NCBI GenBank assembly: GCA_030838815.1
Contig: JAUZEX010000744.1
Location: 1 to 7,220, forward strand
DNA: 7,220 bases
Reading direction: 5' to 3'
From: Actinomycetota bacterium
GTDB lineage: Bacteria; Actinomycetota; Acidimicrobiia; IMCC26256; BP-133
Shown here: piece by piece, positions 1-4,838 of the stretch
Layout: the number at the start of each line of letters is the position of its first letter
Position numbering within the stretch: the stretch's first letter is position 1
Translations under genes and position numbers: made by a program
Notes under the pieces: model-generated
What the model saw: only the letters and a program-made list of their open reading frames with translations
What the model was told of the DNA's origin: nothing
Databases searched by the model: none

Positions 1-29
1 TCGTCGACCACGAAGACCCGGACGGACAT
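1..29 (-). CDS. Response regulator, N-terminal fragment (runs off the left edge)
   Basis: Only about nine codons lie inside the window. Read on the minus strand from the ATG at 29-27 they give MSVRVFVVD, followed by a GA-starting codon (Asp or Glu). A short beta strand of hydrophobic residues ending in a pair of acidic residues is the classic start of a CheY-like receiver domain, where those acidic residues bind Mg2+ next to the phosphoacceptor Asp. The output domain is outside the window, so the class (for example LuxR/NarL type) is unknown. No Shine-Dalgarno sequence precedes the ATG. A TAACTT -10-like element ends 6 bases upstream, so a leaderless transcript is possible. The gene lies 46 bases downstream of the CAP-protein gene on the same strand and could also be co-transcribed with it. 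The call rests on very few residues. Confidence 0.55.
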
Positions 30-35
30 GCCAGG

Positions 36-41
36 AAGTTA
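36..41 (-). promoter_or_regulatory. Possible -10 element for the response regulator (leaderless start)
   Basis: On the minus strand TAACTT fits the TAnnnT core of an actinobacterial -10 box and ends 6 bases before the ATG at 29. Transcription would then start at or very near the A of the start codon. This matches the missing Shine-Dalgarno sequence. No convincing -35 box is seen, so the support is weak. Confidence 0.25.
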
Positions 42-47
42 CACCGC

Positions 48-59
48 CGGGGTGCCCCG
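48..59. repeat. Short inverted repeat between the CAP gene and the response regulator
   Basis: CGGGG-TG-CCCCG is a perfect 5-bp inverted repeat with a 2-base centre, in the 46-base gap just upstream of the possible -10 box of the response regulator. The spacer is too short for a normal RNA hairpin and there is no T tract, so it is not an intrinsic terminator. It could be a protein-binding site, but a chance palindrome in GC-rich DNA is equally likely. Confidence 0.2.
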
Positions 60-75
60 CCCCCGCTGGCAGCTC

Positions 76-804
76 CTACGAGTCGAAGCTGCGGAGGCGC
101 TCCAGCACCGACACGAGCAGGGCGGACGGGGCCCGGGGCGGATCGGCCGGGGCGGCCGGGGTCACTTCCGGGGCGGCCGGCGGGGCGGGGGGTGGGGTGA
201 CGGCGGCCGGGGGAGCGGGGGGCGGCACCGGGACCTGGATGGCGACCACCGGCGTGGGGGCGCTGCGCAACGGCCGCGGGACCGGCTTGGGGGCGGGGGG
301 CTTCGGTGCGGTGGTCGGGGTCACCCGGGGGGCGGTGACCGGGGGCACCGTGACCGACACCGGCGCCTTGGCCGGCATGAGCTTCATGAACATCTCCGAC
401 ACGTAGATGGTGCCGCTGCTCATGACGATGCCGATCCCGACGTAGCCGAAGTCGGGGTCGACCAGGTTCTCGTAGTGGTGGGGAGACGCCACGAAGGCGG
501 CGTGGAGTCCGTCCACCGAACCGCCCATGCCGACGTTCTCGCCGAGCTTCTGCCAGTCGGCGGTGATCCCGTCGGAGAGGGTCGAGTGCCAGATCCGGCC
601 GGCGGCGGCCATCCCGGCCGCCCAGCCCCGGGCCTTGGACACGAGGTTGGCGTTGACTTCGAGGGCCGGGAGGCCCTTGCTGATCCGCAGGTCGTTGATC
701 TTGGCCACGAACGACGCCTCGTCGCTCACGGTGTCGGCGTGGGCCCCGGCGGGGAACAGCGACACGCCGATGGCCACAATCAGCCCGAAGACAACCTTCC
801 GCAT
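76..804 (-). CDS. Secreted CAP/SCP-domain protein with proline-rich C-terminal tail
   Basis: This 242-residue protein starts at the ATG at 804. A longer form from a GTG at 840 would put polar residues ahead of the signal peptide, and AAGGGG sits 10 bases before the ATG at 804, so the shorter form is preferred. Residues 1-23 form a signal peptide (MRK, a hydrophobic stretch, then AHA before Asp24). Residues about 28-130 are a CAP domain (SCP/PR-1 fold). It carries the conserved cavity-type residues His73 (WHSTL), Glu89 (GENVG) and His109/His110 (SPHHYENL), and a late GYVGIGI strand. Residues about 131-225 are low-complexity Pro/Ala/Val/Thr sequence, likely an extended wall-spanning or linker region, ending in a short amphipathic tail (SALLVSVLERLRS). 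Bacterial CAP proteins are extracytoplasmic and their biochemical roles are mostly unknown, so no activity is assigned. A c-di-GMP riboswitch sits in its leader, and a response-regulator gene follows 46 bases downstream. Confidence 0.87.
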   Translation of the reverse strand: MRKVVFGLIVAIGVSLFPAGAHADTVSDEASFVAKINDLRISKGLPALEVNANLVSKARGWAAGMAAAGRIWHSTLSDGITADWQKLGENVGMGGSVDGLHAAFVASPHHYENLVDPDFGYVGIGIVMSSGTIYVSEMFMKLMPAKAPVSVTVPPVTAPRVTPTTAPKPPAPKPVPRPLRSAPTPVVAIQVPVPPPAPPAAVTPPPAPPAAPEVTPAAPADPPRAPSALLVSVLERLRSFDS

Positions 805-862
805 GGGAACACAGCCCCTTTTGGCTCGCGTTGGATCCACGAGAGGGCTGTGGGAAGCCCCC
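805..862 (-). promoter_or_regulatory. Candidate riboswitch expression platform (Shine-Dalgarno sequestration)
   Basis: On the minus strand two helices share bases and cannot coexist. Helix A pairs GGGGGCT (862-856) with AGCCCTC (849-843): seven pairs, one of them G-U, with a 6-base loop. Helix B pairs CACAGCCCT (852-844) with GGGGCTGTG (818-810): nine pairs, one G-U. It is extended by CTCG (843-840) with CGAG (828-825). Helix B buries the AAGGGG Shine-Dalgarno sequence (820-815) that serves the ATG at 804. The GGG at 860-858 also pairs with CCC (950-948) as the outer part of aptamer helix P1, so P1 and helix A compete. The inferred logic is that c-di-GMP stabilises P1, helix A is lost, helix B forms and translation is off. 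No U tract follows, so control looks translational. Confidence 0.55.
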
Positions 863-950
863 GTTCGGTAGCCCGGCGGCCATACCCCCCAACAGGGTTA
901 GGTCCGTAGCTTTGCGTCCCCGGATTTCCCCGGGTTTGCCGTTTCGTGGG
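858..950 (-). ncRNA. Cyclic di-GMP-I (GEMM-I) riboswitch aptamer
   Basis: The minus strand carries the GEMM-I landmarks in order: GGCAAACC (940-933), a hairpin, GACGCAAAGC (918-909), CCTAA (902-898), TATGG (884-880) and GGCTACCGAA (873-864). P2 is CCCGGG (934-929) with TCCGGG (924-919), capped by a GAAA tetraloop (928-925). P3 starts with CGG/CCG (906-904 with 879-877) and contains CCTAA opposite TATGG, a close match to the 11-nt tetraloop receptor. P1 can pair CGG (941-939) with CCG (868-866), CG with CG, and CCC (950-948) with GGG (860-858). By comparison with the known Vc2 RNA, the position equivalent to G20 is G (940), which fits c-di-GMP rather than the A found in cGAMP-selective variants, and the A47 equivalent is A (913). 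Its 3' end lies about 55 bases upstream of the CAP-protein ATG. Confidence 0.92.
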
Positions 951-1745
951 TTAGTTAGAACTTGGTATCGGAGTCGTACCGCGGCCCCTTGAGCGCCCGG
1001 TGTGGTCAAATCTGCCACCCTCCGGGGTCTCGGGAGATTCGGCGGCGGCCGGTCGGGCGGCGACCAGGAAGCCGCCGTAGATGACCGCGATCCCGGTCGC
1101 CAGCGACAGGGTGAAGGCTTCGTCGTGGCCGAGGACGCCCTGGAGGGTCCCGCCGCCGGAGAGGATCAGTGTGCCCAGCGCGATGAGGACGTTGGCCGCA
1201 GCCATCCTGCCGGGGGGCGGTCCCGCCCGGGGCGCGGCGGCCCGGCCCCGGGCGGCGCGGGCGAAGCGCACGGCCGACCACACCGCACCGCCGAAGACGA
1301 CCAGCGCGCCCAGTCCGCTGCCCACTCCGGCCAGGGCCCGGGGGAAGACGCCGAACACGTCCTTGCCGACGGGGATGGTGGCCGACCCGGCCACGTCGCC
1401 GGAGACGGGGGCGGTGAGCATGACGCCGACCGCCAGCCCGGAGGCGAACACGAGGACGGCCCGCACCCGCCGCCCGACCCGTTCGCCGGCCAGGAGGTAG
1501 ACGGTGCCGAGCGCCAGCCACGGCACGTTGAGCACCGCGCCGAGGAGGTAGAAGACCCGGAACACGCCCCGGTCCCATCCCGTCGAGGCGCCGGTGGCCA
1601 GCGCCGCCGAGGCCAGCGCGAACAGGGCCAACGCCACCGTCCAGGCCCCCTCGTGGGGCCGGCGCCCCTGCCGCCAGCGCTTGAAGGTCGCCTCGGCGAA
1701 GAGCGTGGCGACGGCAGTGGCGAGGAAAGCGAGACCAGCGACCAT
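951..1745 (-). CDS. Seven-helix integral membrane protein of unknown function
   Basis: I do not recognise a named family. The 264-residue protein has about seven hydrophobic segments: residues 1-20, 34-52, 61-86, 94-113, 138-160, 183-205 and 210-230. Basic clusters lie at 22-29 (KRWRQGRR), 88-95 (ERVGRRVR) and 160-173. Its C-terminus (about 232-264) is polar and rich in Gly, Arg and Pro, with no domain I can name. No enzyme motif or metal-ligand cluster stands out. The start is the ATG at 1745. No Shine-Dalgarno sequence lies just upstream, but TATCGT (minus strand, 1762-1757) could be a -10 box giving a very short leader. The gene is divergent from the cupredoxin lipoprotein gene, with only 44 bases between starts, so the two may share control. 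Its TAA stop (953-951) directly abuts the c-di-GMP riboswitch. Coding on this strand is supported by the regular hydrophobic pattern. Confidence 0.75.
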   Translation of the reverse strand: MVAGLAFLATAVATLFAEATFKRWRQGRRPHEGAWTVALALFALASAALATGASTGWDRGVFRVFYLLGAVLNVPWLALGTVYLLAGERVGRRVRAVLVFASGLAVGVMLTAPVSGDVAGSATIPVGKDVFGVFPRALAGVGSGLGALVVFGGAVWSAVRFARAARGRAAAPRAGPPPGRMAAANVLIALGTLILSGGGTLQGVLGHDEAFTLSLATGIAVIYGGFLVAARPAAAESPETPEGGRFDHTGRSRGRGTTPIPSSN

Positions 1746-1789
1746 GTGCGTCAGTCACGATAGAGGCGACCCCTCTAAACTTGGTGGTC
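1746..1789. promoter_or_regulatory. Divergent promoter region with a small inverted repeat
   Basis: This 44-base gap must hold the start signals for both flanking genes. On the plus strand TAAACT (1776-1781) fits a -10 box ending 8 bases before the GTG at 1790. On the minus strand TATCGT (1762-1757) fits a -10 box for the membrane protein. Between them AGAGG-CGACC-CCTCT (1762-1776) is a perfect 5-bp inverted repeat that touches both candidate -10 boxes, so a bound regulator could block both promoters. I see no good -35 boxes. This is inferred from short motifs only. Confidence 0.35.
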
Positions 1790-2161
1790 GTGCGCCGCCT
1801 CGCCATCCCCGCCATGCTGCTCCTCGCCGTCGGGCTCGTCGGACTGACGGGCTGCAATAAGGAGAGCGGCGGCGACGTCAACATCTCCAGCTCCACCGTC
1901 CCGGCCATCGGGGTGGGGCCGGTCACGATCAAGGGCGTCGCCTTCAACCCCAAGGAGGTGCACGTCAAGGTCGGAGAGACGCTCCTCTGGAACTGGGAAG
2001 ACGGGGGCCTCGAGCACACGGTGACGGCCGACGACAAGTCCTTCGACTCCGGGCGAAAGTCGGCCGGATCCTGGCCGCAGCCCTTCGCGAAGGCCGGGAC
2101 GTTCGCCTACCACTGCGAGGTCCACTCGAAGATGCACGGCACCGTCGTGGTCGCCGGCTGA
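1790..2161 (+). CDS. Cupredoxin-domain lipoprotein (plastocyanin/amicyanin-like blue copper protein)
   Basis: From the GTG at 1790 the product is 123 residues. Alternative in-frame starts are a TTG at 1781 and a GTG at 1784. The later one is preferred because it places the Arg-Arg charge at the N-terminus and suits a leaderless transcript from TAAACT. The signal peptide ends in the lipobox LTGC with Cys22 as lipid anchor, so the protein should be tethered outside the cytoplasmic membrane. A short Ser-rich linker precedes one cupredoxin domain (about 42-123). The type 1 copper ligands are visible: His76 (LEHTV), then Cys109, His112 and Met115 in the C-x2-H-x2-M motif of YHCEVHSKMHG. Such proteins shuttle single electrons or handle copper. 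The redox partner is not shown here, because the neighbours are an unknown membrane protein and the rex-hem operon. Confidence 0.9.
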   Translation: MRRLAIPAMLLLAVGLVGLTGCNKESGGDVNISSSTVPAIGVGPVTIKGVAFNPKEVHVKVGETLLWNWEDGGLEHTVTADDKSFDSGRKSAGSWPQPFAKAGTFAYHCEVHSKMHGTVVVAG

Positions 2162-2178
2162 ACGGCCGGGCGCGATCC

Positions 2179-2203
2179 CTCCCGCGGTCCCCCCCGGGAG
2201 TTT
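2179..2203 (+). terminator. Weak hairpin after the cupredoxin gene, possible terminator
   Basis: CTCCCG (2179-2184) can pair with CGGGAG (2195-2200) around a 10-base C-rich loop, and TTT follows. It lies 17 bases after the cupredoxin stop and just before the rex promoter, where a terminator is expected. The T tract is very short, so intrinsic termination would be inefficient. GC-rich genomes form such hairpins easily. Confidence 0.35.
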
Positions 2204-2219
2204 GAGAATTTGGTCACAA
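2202..2219 (+). promoter_or_regulatory. Rex operator upstream of rex
   Basis: TTGAGAATTTGGTCACAA matches the known Rex operator form TTGTGA-N6-TCACAA at 11 of 12 specified positions. The only mismatch is A for T at the fourth base. It lies 57 bases upstream of the rex start codon, and its left half is also the best -35 box of the promoter. Rex released from NAD+ by NADH binding would leave the site and allow transcription. Autoregulation of a rex-hem operon through such a site is known in Streptomyces, which supports the assignment. Confidence 0.8.
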
Positions 2220-2231
2220 GGTCGGTACGCT
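2202..2231 (+). promoter_or_regulatory. Promoter of the rex-hem operon
   Basis: TTGAGA (2202-2207) matches the TTGACA -35 consensus at five of six positions, and TACGCT (2226-2231) fits the TAnnnT core of a -10 box. The spacing is 18 bases. Transcription would start near 2238, leaving a leader of about 38 bases before the rex start. The Rex operator covers the -35 box and part of the spacer, so Rex binding should exclude RNA polymerase. Confidence 0.6.
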
Positions 2232-2275
2232 GGGCGCGCAGAAGTCCCTGTTCCGGATGCCGAGGGGCGTGATCG

Positions 2276-2953
2276 TTGCCTGACCGACCGCGGCGGATCC
2301 CGGAGGCGACTGTCGCCCGGCTCCCGCTCTACTACCGGGCGCTGGTGGAGATGGCCGAGCAGCGGACCCCGACCGTATCCTCCGAGCGGTTGGCCGAGAT
2401 GGCGGGCGTCAACGCCGCCAAAGTCCGGAAGGACTTCTCCTACCTGGGCTCCTACGGGACCCGGGGCGTCGGCTACGACGTCGAGTACCTCCTCTTCCAG
2501 ATCTCCCGGGAGCTCGGACTCACGCAGGACTGGCCCGTCGTGATCGTCGGCATCGGGAACCTGGGGGCGGCGCTGGCCAACTACCGGGGGTTCTCGGCCC
2601 GGGGGTTCCGCATTGTGGGCCTGGTCGACGCCGACCCGGCCAAGTGCGGCAAGGAGGTCGGAGGGCTCGTGGTCGAACCCCTGGCCGACCTGCCCCGGAT
2701 CGTGGCCGAGCGCGACGTCGCCATCGGGATCATCGCCACTCCGGCGGCGGCCGCCCAGGAGGTGGCCGGGCTGCTGGTCAGTGCCGGCGTGACCTCGGTG
2801 CTGAACTTCGCCCCGACGGTGATCGCCGTCCCGCCTGGCGTGTCGCTGCGCAAGGTCGACCTTTCGATCGAGCTGCAGATCCTCTCCTTCTACCAGCAGC
2901 GTCGTGACGATGCGGCGGAGGGGCCCCGAGTGGCGTTCGGGGGCCTGACGTGA
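2276..2953 (+). CDS. rex: Redox-sensing transcriptional repressor Rex
   Basis: This 225-residue protein is a typical full-length Rex. Residues about 8-67 are the winged-helix DNA-binding domain, with the LPLYYRAL helix and the recognition region KVRKDFSYLGSYGTRGVGY (49-67). Residues about 84-210 form a Rossmann fold with the dinucleotide loop GIGNLG (92-97) and a VDADP segment after the second strand. The C-terminal helix VDLSIELQILSFYQQ is the domain-swapped dimer arm of the family. Rex dimers bind operators when NAD+ dominates and let go when NADH rises, which turns on respiratory and haem genes. The start is TTG at 2276, supported by GAGGGG (2262-2267) 8 bases upstream. A Rex operator lies in its own promoter. 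The TGA stop overlaps the GTG of the next gene (GTGA). Confidence 0.96.
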   Translation: MPDRPRRIPEATVARLPLYYRALVEMAEQRTPTVSSERLAEMAGVNAAKVRKDFSYLGSYGTRGVGYDVEYLLFQISRELGLTQDWPVVIVGIGNLGAALANYRGFSARGFRIVGLVDADPAKCGKEVGGLVVEPLADLPRIVAERDVAIGIIATPAAAAQEVAGLLVSAGVTSVLNFAPTVIAVPPGVSLRKVDLSIELQILSFYQQRRDDAAEGPRVAFGGLT

Positions 2954-3585
2954 ACGCGGCGGACCCCCCGACGACCGGCTACCCGGTCAGCCTCTCGCTC
3001 GGCGGGCGGAGGGTGCTGGTCGTGGGCGCCGGCCGTGTCGCGACGCGACGGGTGGCGGATCTGCTCCGGGCCGGGGCCCGGGTCGACGTCGTGTCCCCCG
3101 CCGTCTCGGCCGAGATCGAGGAGTGGGCCGCCGACGGCCGGCTGGCCGTGGCCCGCCGCCCGTTCGAGGCCGACGACGTGATCGGAGCCTGGCTCTGCGT
3201 TGCCGCCACGGACGACCGGGCGGTCAACCACTCGGTGGTGGTGTCCGCCGAGCGGGCACAGTGCTTCGTGAGCGCGGCCGGTGACGGGGCGGCGTCGTCG
3301 GCCCGGCCGATGTCGGTGCTCCGTCAGGGCGACCTCGAGGTGGCGGTGGGGACGTCGGGGCGGGCACCCGGGGCCGCCGCCTGGGTGTGTCGTCAACTCG
3401 CTACGGTGGTAGGGCCCGAGTACGGGGTCCTGGTCGACCTGGTCGCGGAAGCGCGAGCCCATGTCGGGCCGGGCGCCAATTGGCAGGCGGCGCTCGATTC
3501 CGGCATTCTCGCGAGCATCCGCGCCGGACGTTTGGACGAAGCCAGAGAGGGGCTGCGGACGTGTCTTTCGTCGTCGTCGGGCTGA
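2950..3585 (+). CDS. Precorrin-2 dehydrogenase-like protein (siroheme synthase N-terminal domain family)
   Basis: The 211-residue protein matches the NAD-dependent dehydrogenase module of siroheme synthase (CysG N-terminal domain, SirC, Met8p), which oxidises precorrin-2 to sirohydrochlorin and in some members inserts iron. It opens with YPVSLSLGGRRVLVVGAGRVATRR, where GAGRVA (26-31) is the NAD-binding loop. CVAATDDRAVN (83-93) is the expected loop after the fourth strand, and GDLEVAVGTSGRAPGAA (127-143) matches the conserved dimer-region motif. The usual N-x-V-D segment that carries the catalytic Asp reads VSAAGDG (107-113), so that residue is shifted or lost. The methyltransferase half of CysG is absent, which is normal for SirC-type proteins. 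The GTG start lies inside the rex stop (GTGA), implying coupled translation. The last 25 bases overlap the hemA coding region. Confidence 0.85.
   Translation: MNAADPPTTGYPVSLSLGGRRVLVVGAGRVATRRVADLLRAGARVDVVSPAVSAEIEEWAADGRLAVARRPFEADDVIGAWLCVAATDDRAVNHSVVVSAERAQCFVSAAGDGAASSARPMSVLRQGDLEVAVGTSGRAPGAAAWVCRQLATVVGPEYGVLVDLVAEARAHVGPGANWQAALDSGILASIRAGRLDEAREGLRTCLSSSSG
3547..3552 (+). promoter_or_regulatory. Ribosome binding site that fixes the hemA start
   Basis: GAGGGG lies 8 bases upstream of the GTG at 3561, inside the end of the preceding gene. It supports this GTG over any of the in-frame starts further upstream, which would add about 58 residues with no counterpart in HemA. Confidence 0.65.
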
Positions 3586-4829
3586 ACCACCGCACGGTGC
3601 CTCTGCCCGTGCTGGAACGGGTCACCGTGCCGCCGGCGCACGTCCCGAAGGCCCTGCGCGACCTGGCCGGCCGGGAGCACCTGGCCGAGGTCGCCCTCCT
3701 CTCGACCTGCAACCGCACCGAGGTCTACGCCTGCTGCACGAAGTTCCACCCCGGTGTGGCCGACGCCAGCGACTTCCTGGCCGAGCAGGCCGGGATGCGG
3801 GCCGCTGATCTCTCTGATCACATCTACAGCTATTACGACGAGGCGGCGGTCGCCCACCTCTTCGGGGTGGCCGCCGGGGTCGATTCCGTGATCCTGGGCG
3901 AAGGCCAGATCCTGGGCCAGGTCCGCGACGCCCTCAAGGTCGCCGAGTCCGAAGGCACCGCCCAACAGGCTCTGTCCAGGGTCTTCCGTCACGCAATCGA
4001 GGTCGGGAAGCGGTCCCGGGCCGAGACCGGCATCGGCCGGGGGGCCGTGTCGCTGTCATCGGCGGCCGTGGCCCTGGCGGCCGAACGGCTCGGAACGCTG
4101 GTCGAGCGCCGGGTCCTGGTCCTCGGGGCGGGCGAGATGGGGGAGGGCATGGCCCGCTCCCTGGCGGGCTCGGGAGTGGCCGAGGTCGTCATCGCCGGCC
4201 GGGGGACGGACCGGGCCACCGAGCTCGCGGCCCGGGTCGGCGGACGGGCGATTCCCATCGAACGGCTGCCCCAGGCGCTGGTCGCCGCCGACCTGGTCTT
4301 CACCTCCACCGGCGCCACCGACATCGTCATCTCGCACGACGACGTCGAGGTGGCCATGCAGCGCCGCTTCGGTCGGCCGCTGCTCGTCGTCGATATCGCC
4401 GTCCCCCGCGACGTCGACCCCGGCGTGGCCGCCATCCCCGAGGTCACCCTCCTGGACATGGACGACCTCAAGGCCTTCGCCGAGAGCTCCATGGACCGCC
4501 GCCGCCGGGAAGTGGCCCGGGTCCGGCGGATCATCTCGGCCGAGCTCGAGCGGCTCCGCACCGAGCGGACGGGCCGGGAGGTCGCCCCGCTGGTGTCGGC
4601 CCTCCGCTCCCGCGGGGAGGACGTCCGCCTCGCCGAGCTGGAGCGGTTCCGGTCCAAGCTCGATGGAGTCGACGGCAAGACGGCGGAGGCCATCGAGGCG
4701 CTGACGCGGGGCATCGTGGCCAAGCTCCTCCACGAGCCCACCGTGCGGGTGAAGGAGGCGGCCGGCAGCGGTCGGGGCGAGCTCTACGCCGACGCCCTGT
4801 CGGCGCTCTTCGACCTCGACCCGCAGTAG
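3561..4829 (+). CDS. hemA: Glutamyl-tRNA reductase
   Basis: HemA reduces glutamyl-tRNA(Glu) with NADPH to glutamate-1-semialdehyde, the first committed step of C5-pathway tetrapyrrole synthesis. The 422-residue length is normal. The N-terminal catalytic domain starts SFVVVGLNHRTVPLPVLERV and holds the nucleophile Cys50 in LLSTCNRTEVYA. GEGQILGQV (113-121) and the GKRSRAETGIGRGAVSLSSAA region (149-169) are family signatures. GAGEMG (189-194) is the NADPH Rossmann loop, and residues about 320-420 form the Arg/Glu-rich helical dimerisation domain. The GTG start at 3561 gives the canonical N-terminus and has a good Shine-Dalgarno sequence. The gene overlaps the preceding one by 25 bases, and hemC follows after 9 bases. 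A C-C pair (58-59) close after the catalytic motif is not a feature I can interpret. Confidence 0.97.
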   Translation: MSFVVVGLNHRTVPLPVLERVTVPPAHVPKALRDLAGREHLAEVALLSTCNRTEVYACCTKFHPGVADASDFLAEQAGMRAADLSDHIYSYYDEAAVAHLFGVAAGVDSVILGEGQILGQVRDALKVAESEGTAQQALSRVFRHAIEVGKRSRAETGIGRGAVSLSSAAVALAAERLGTLVERRVLVLGAGEMGEGMARSLAGSGVAEVVIAGRGTDRATELAARVGGRAIPIERLPQALVAADLVFTSTGATDIVISHDDVEVAMQRRFGRPLLVVDIAVPRDVDPGVAAIPEVTLLDMDDLKAFAESSMDRRRREVARVRRIISAELERLRTERTGREVAPLVSALRSRGEDVRLAELERFRSKLDGVDGKTAEAIEALTRGIVAKLLHEPTVRVKEAAGSGRGELYADALSALFDLDPQ

Positions 4830-4838
4830 CCCGTCCCG

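Noticed and set aside
100..360. G-rich repetitive tract suggesting a repeat array
   Set aside because: It is the coding sequence of the Pro/Ala-rich tail of the CAP protein read from the opposite strand. The units vary and are explained by CCC/CCG proline codons.
805..840. Longer CAP protein starting at the GTG at 840
   Set aside because: It would place twelve mostly polar residues before the signal peptide and would start inside the apical part of the expression platform. The ATG at 804 has a Shine-Dalgarno sequence and gives a standard signal peptide.
28..909. Plus-strand open frame of 293 codons across the CAP gene and riboswitch
   Set aside because: Its translation is Gly/Arg/His-rich shadow sequence opposite the CAP gene, which has a signal peptide and clear domain motifs on the other strand.
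981..1009. Promoter for the riboswitch from TTGACC (minus strand, 1009-1004)
   Set aside because: The -35 match is good, but at 17-18 base spacing the -10 position reads GGCCGC or similar, with no TAnnnT.
1006..2037. Minus-strand open frame of 343 codons spanning the divergent gap
   Set aside because: It runs antisense through the cupredoxin gene and out of frame through the membrane-protein gene, and its translation is Arg/Pro-rich noise.
3387..3560. 58-residue N-terminal extension of HemA
   Set aside because: It overlaps the preceding gene out of frame, is Arg/Gly-rich, and has no counterpart in HemA. The GTG at 3561 has a good ribosome site and gives the canonical N-terminus.
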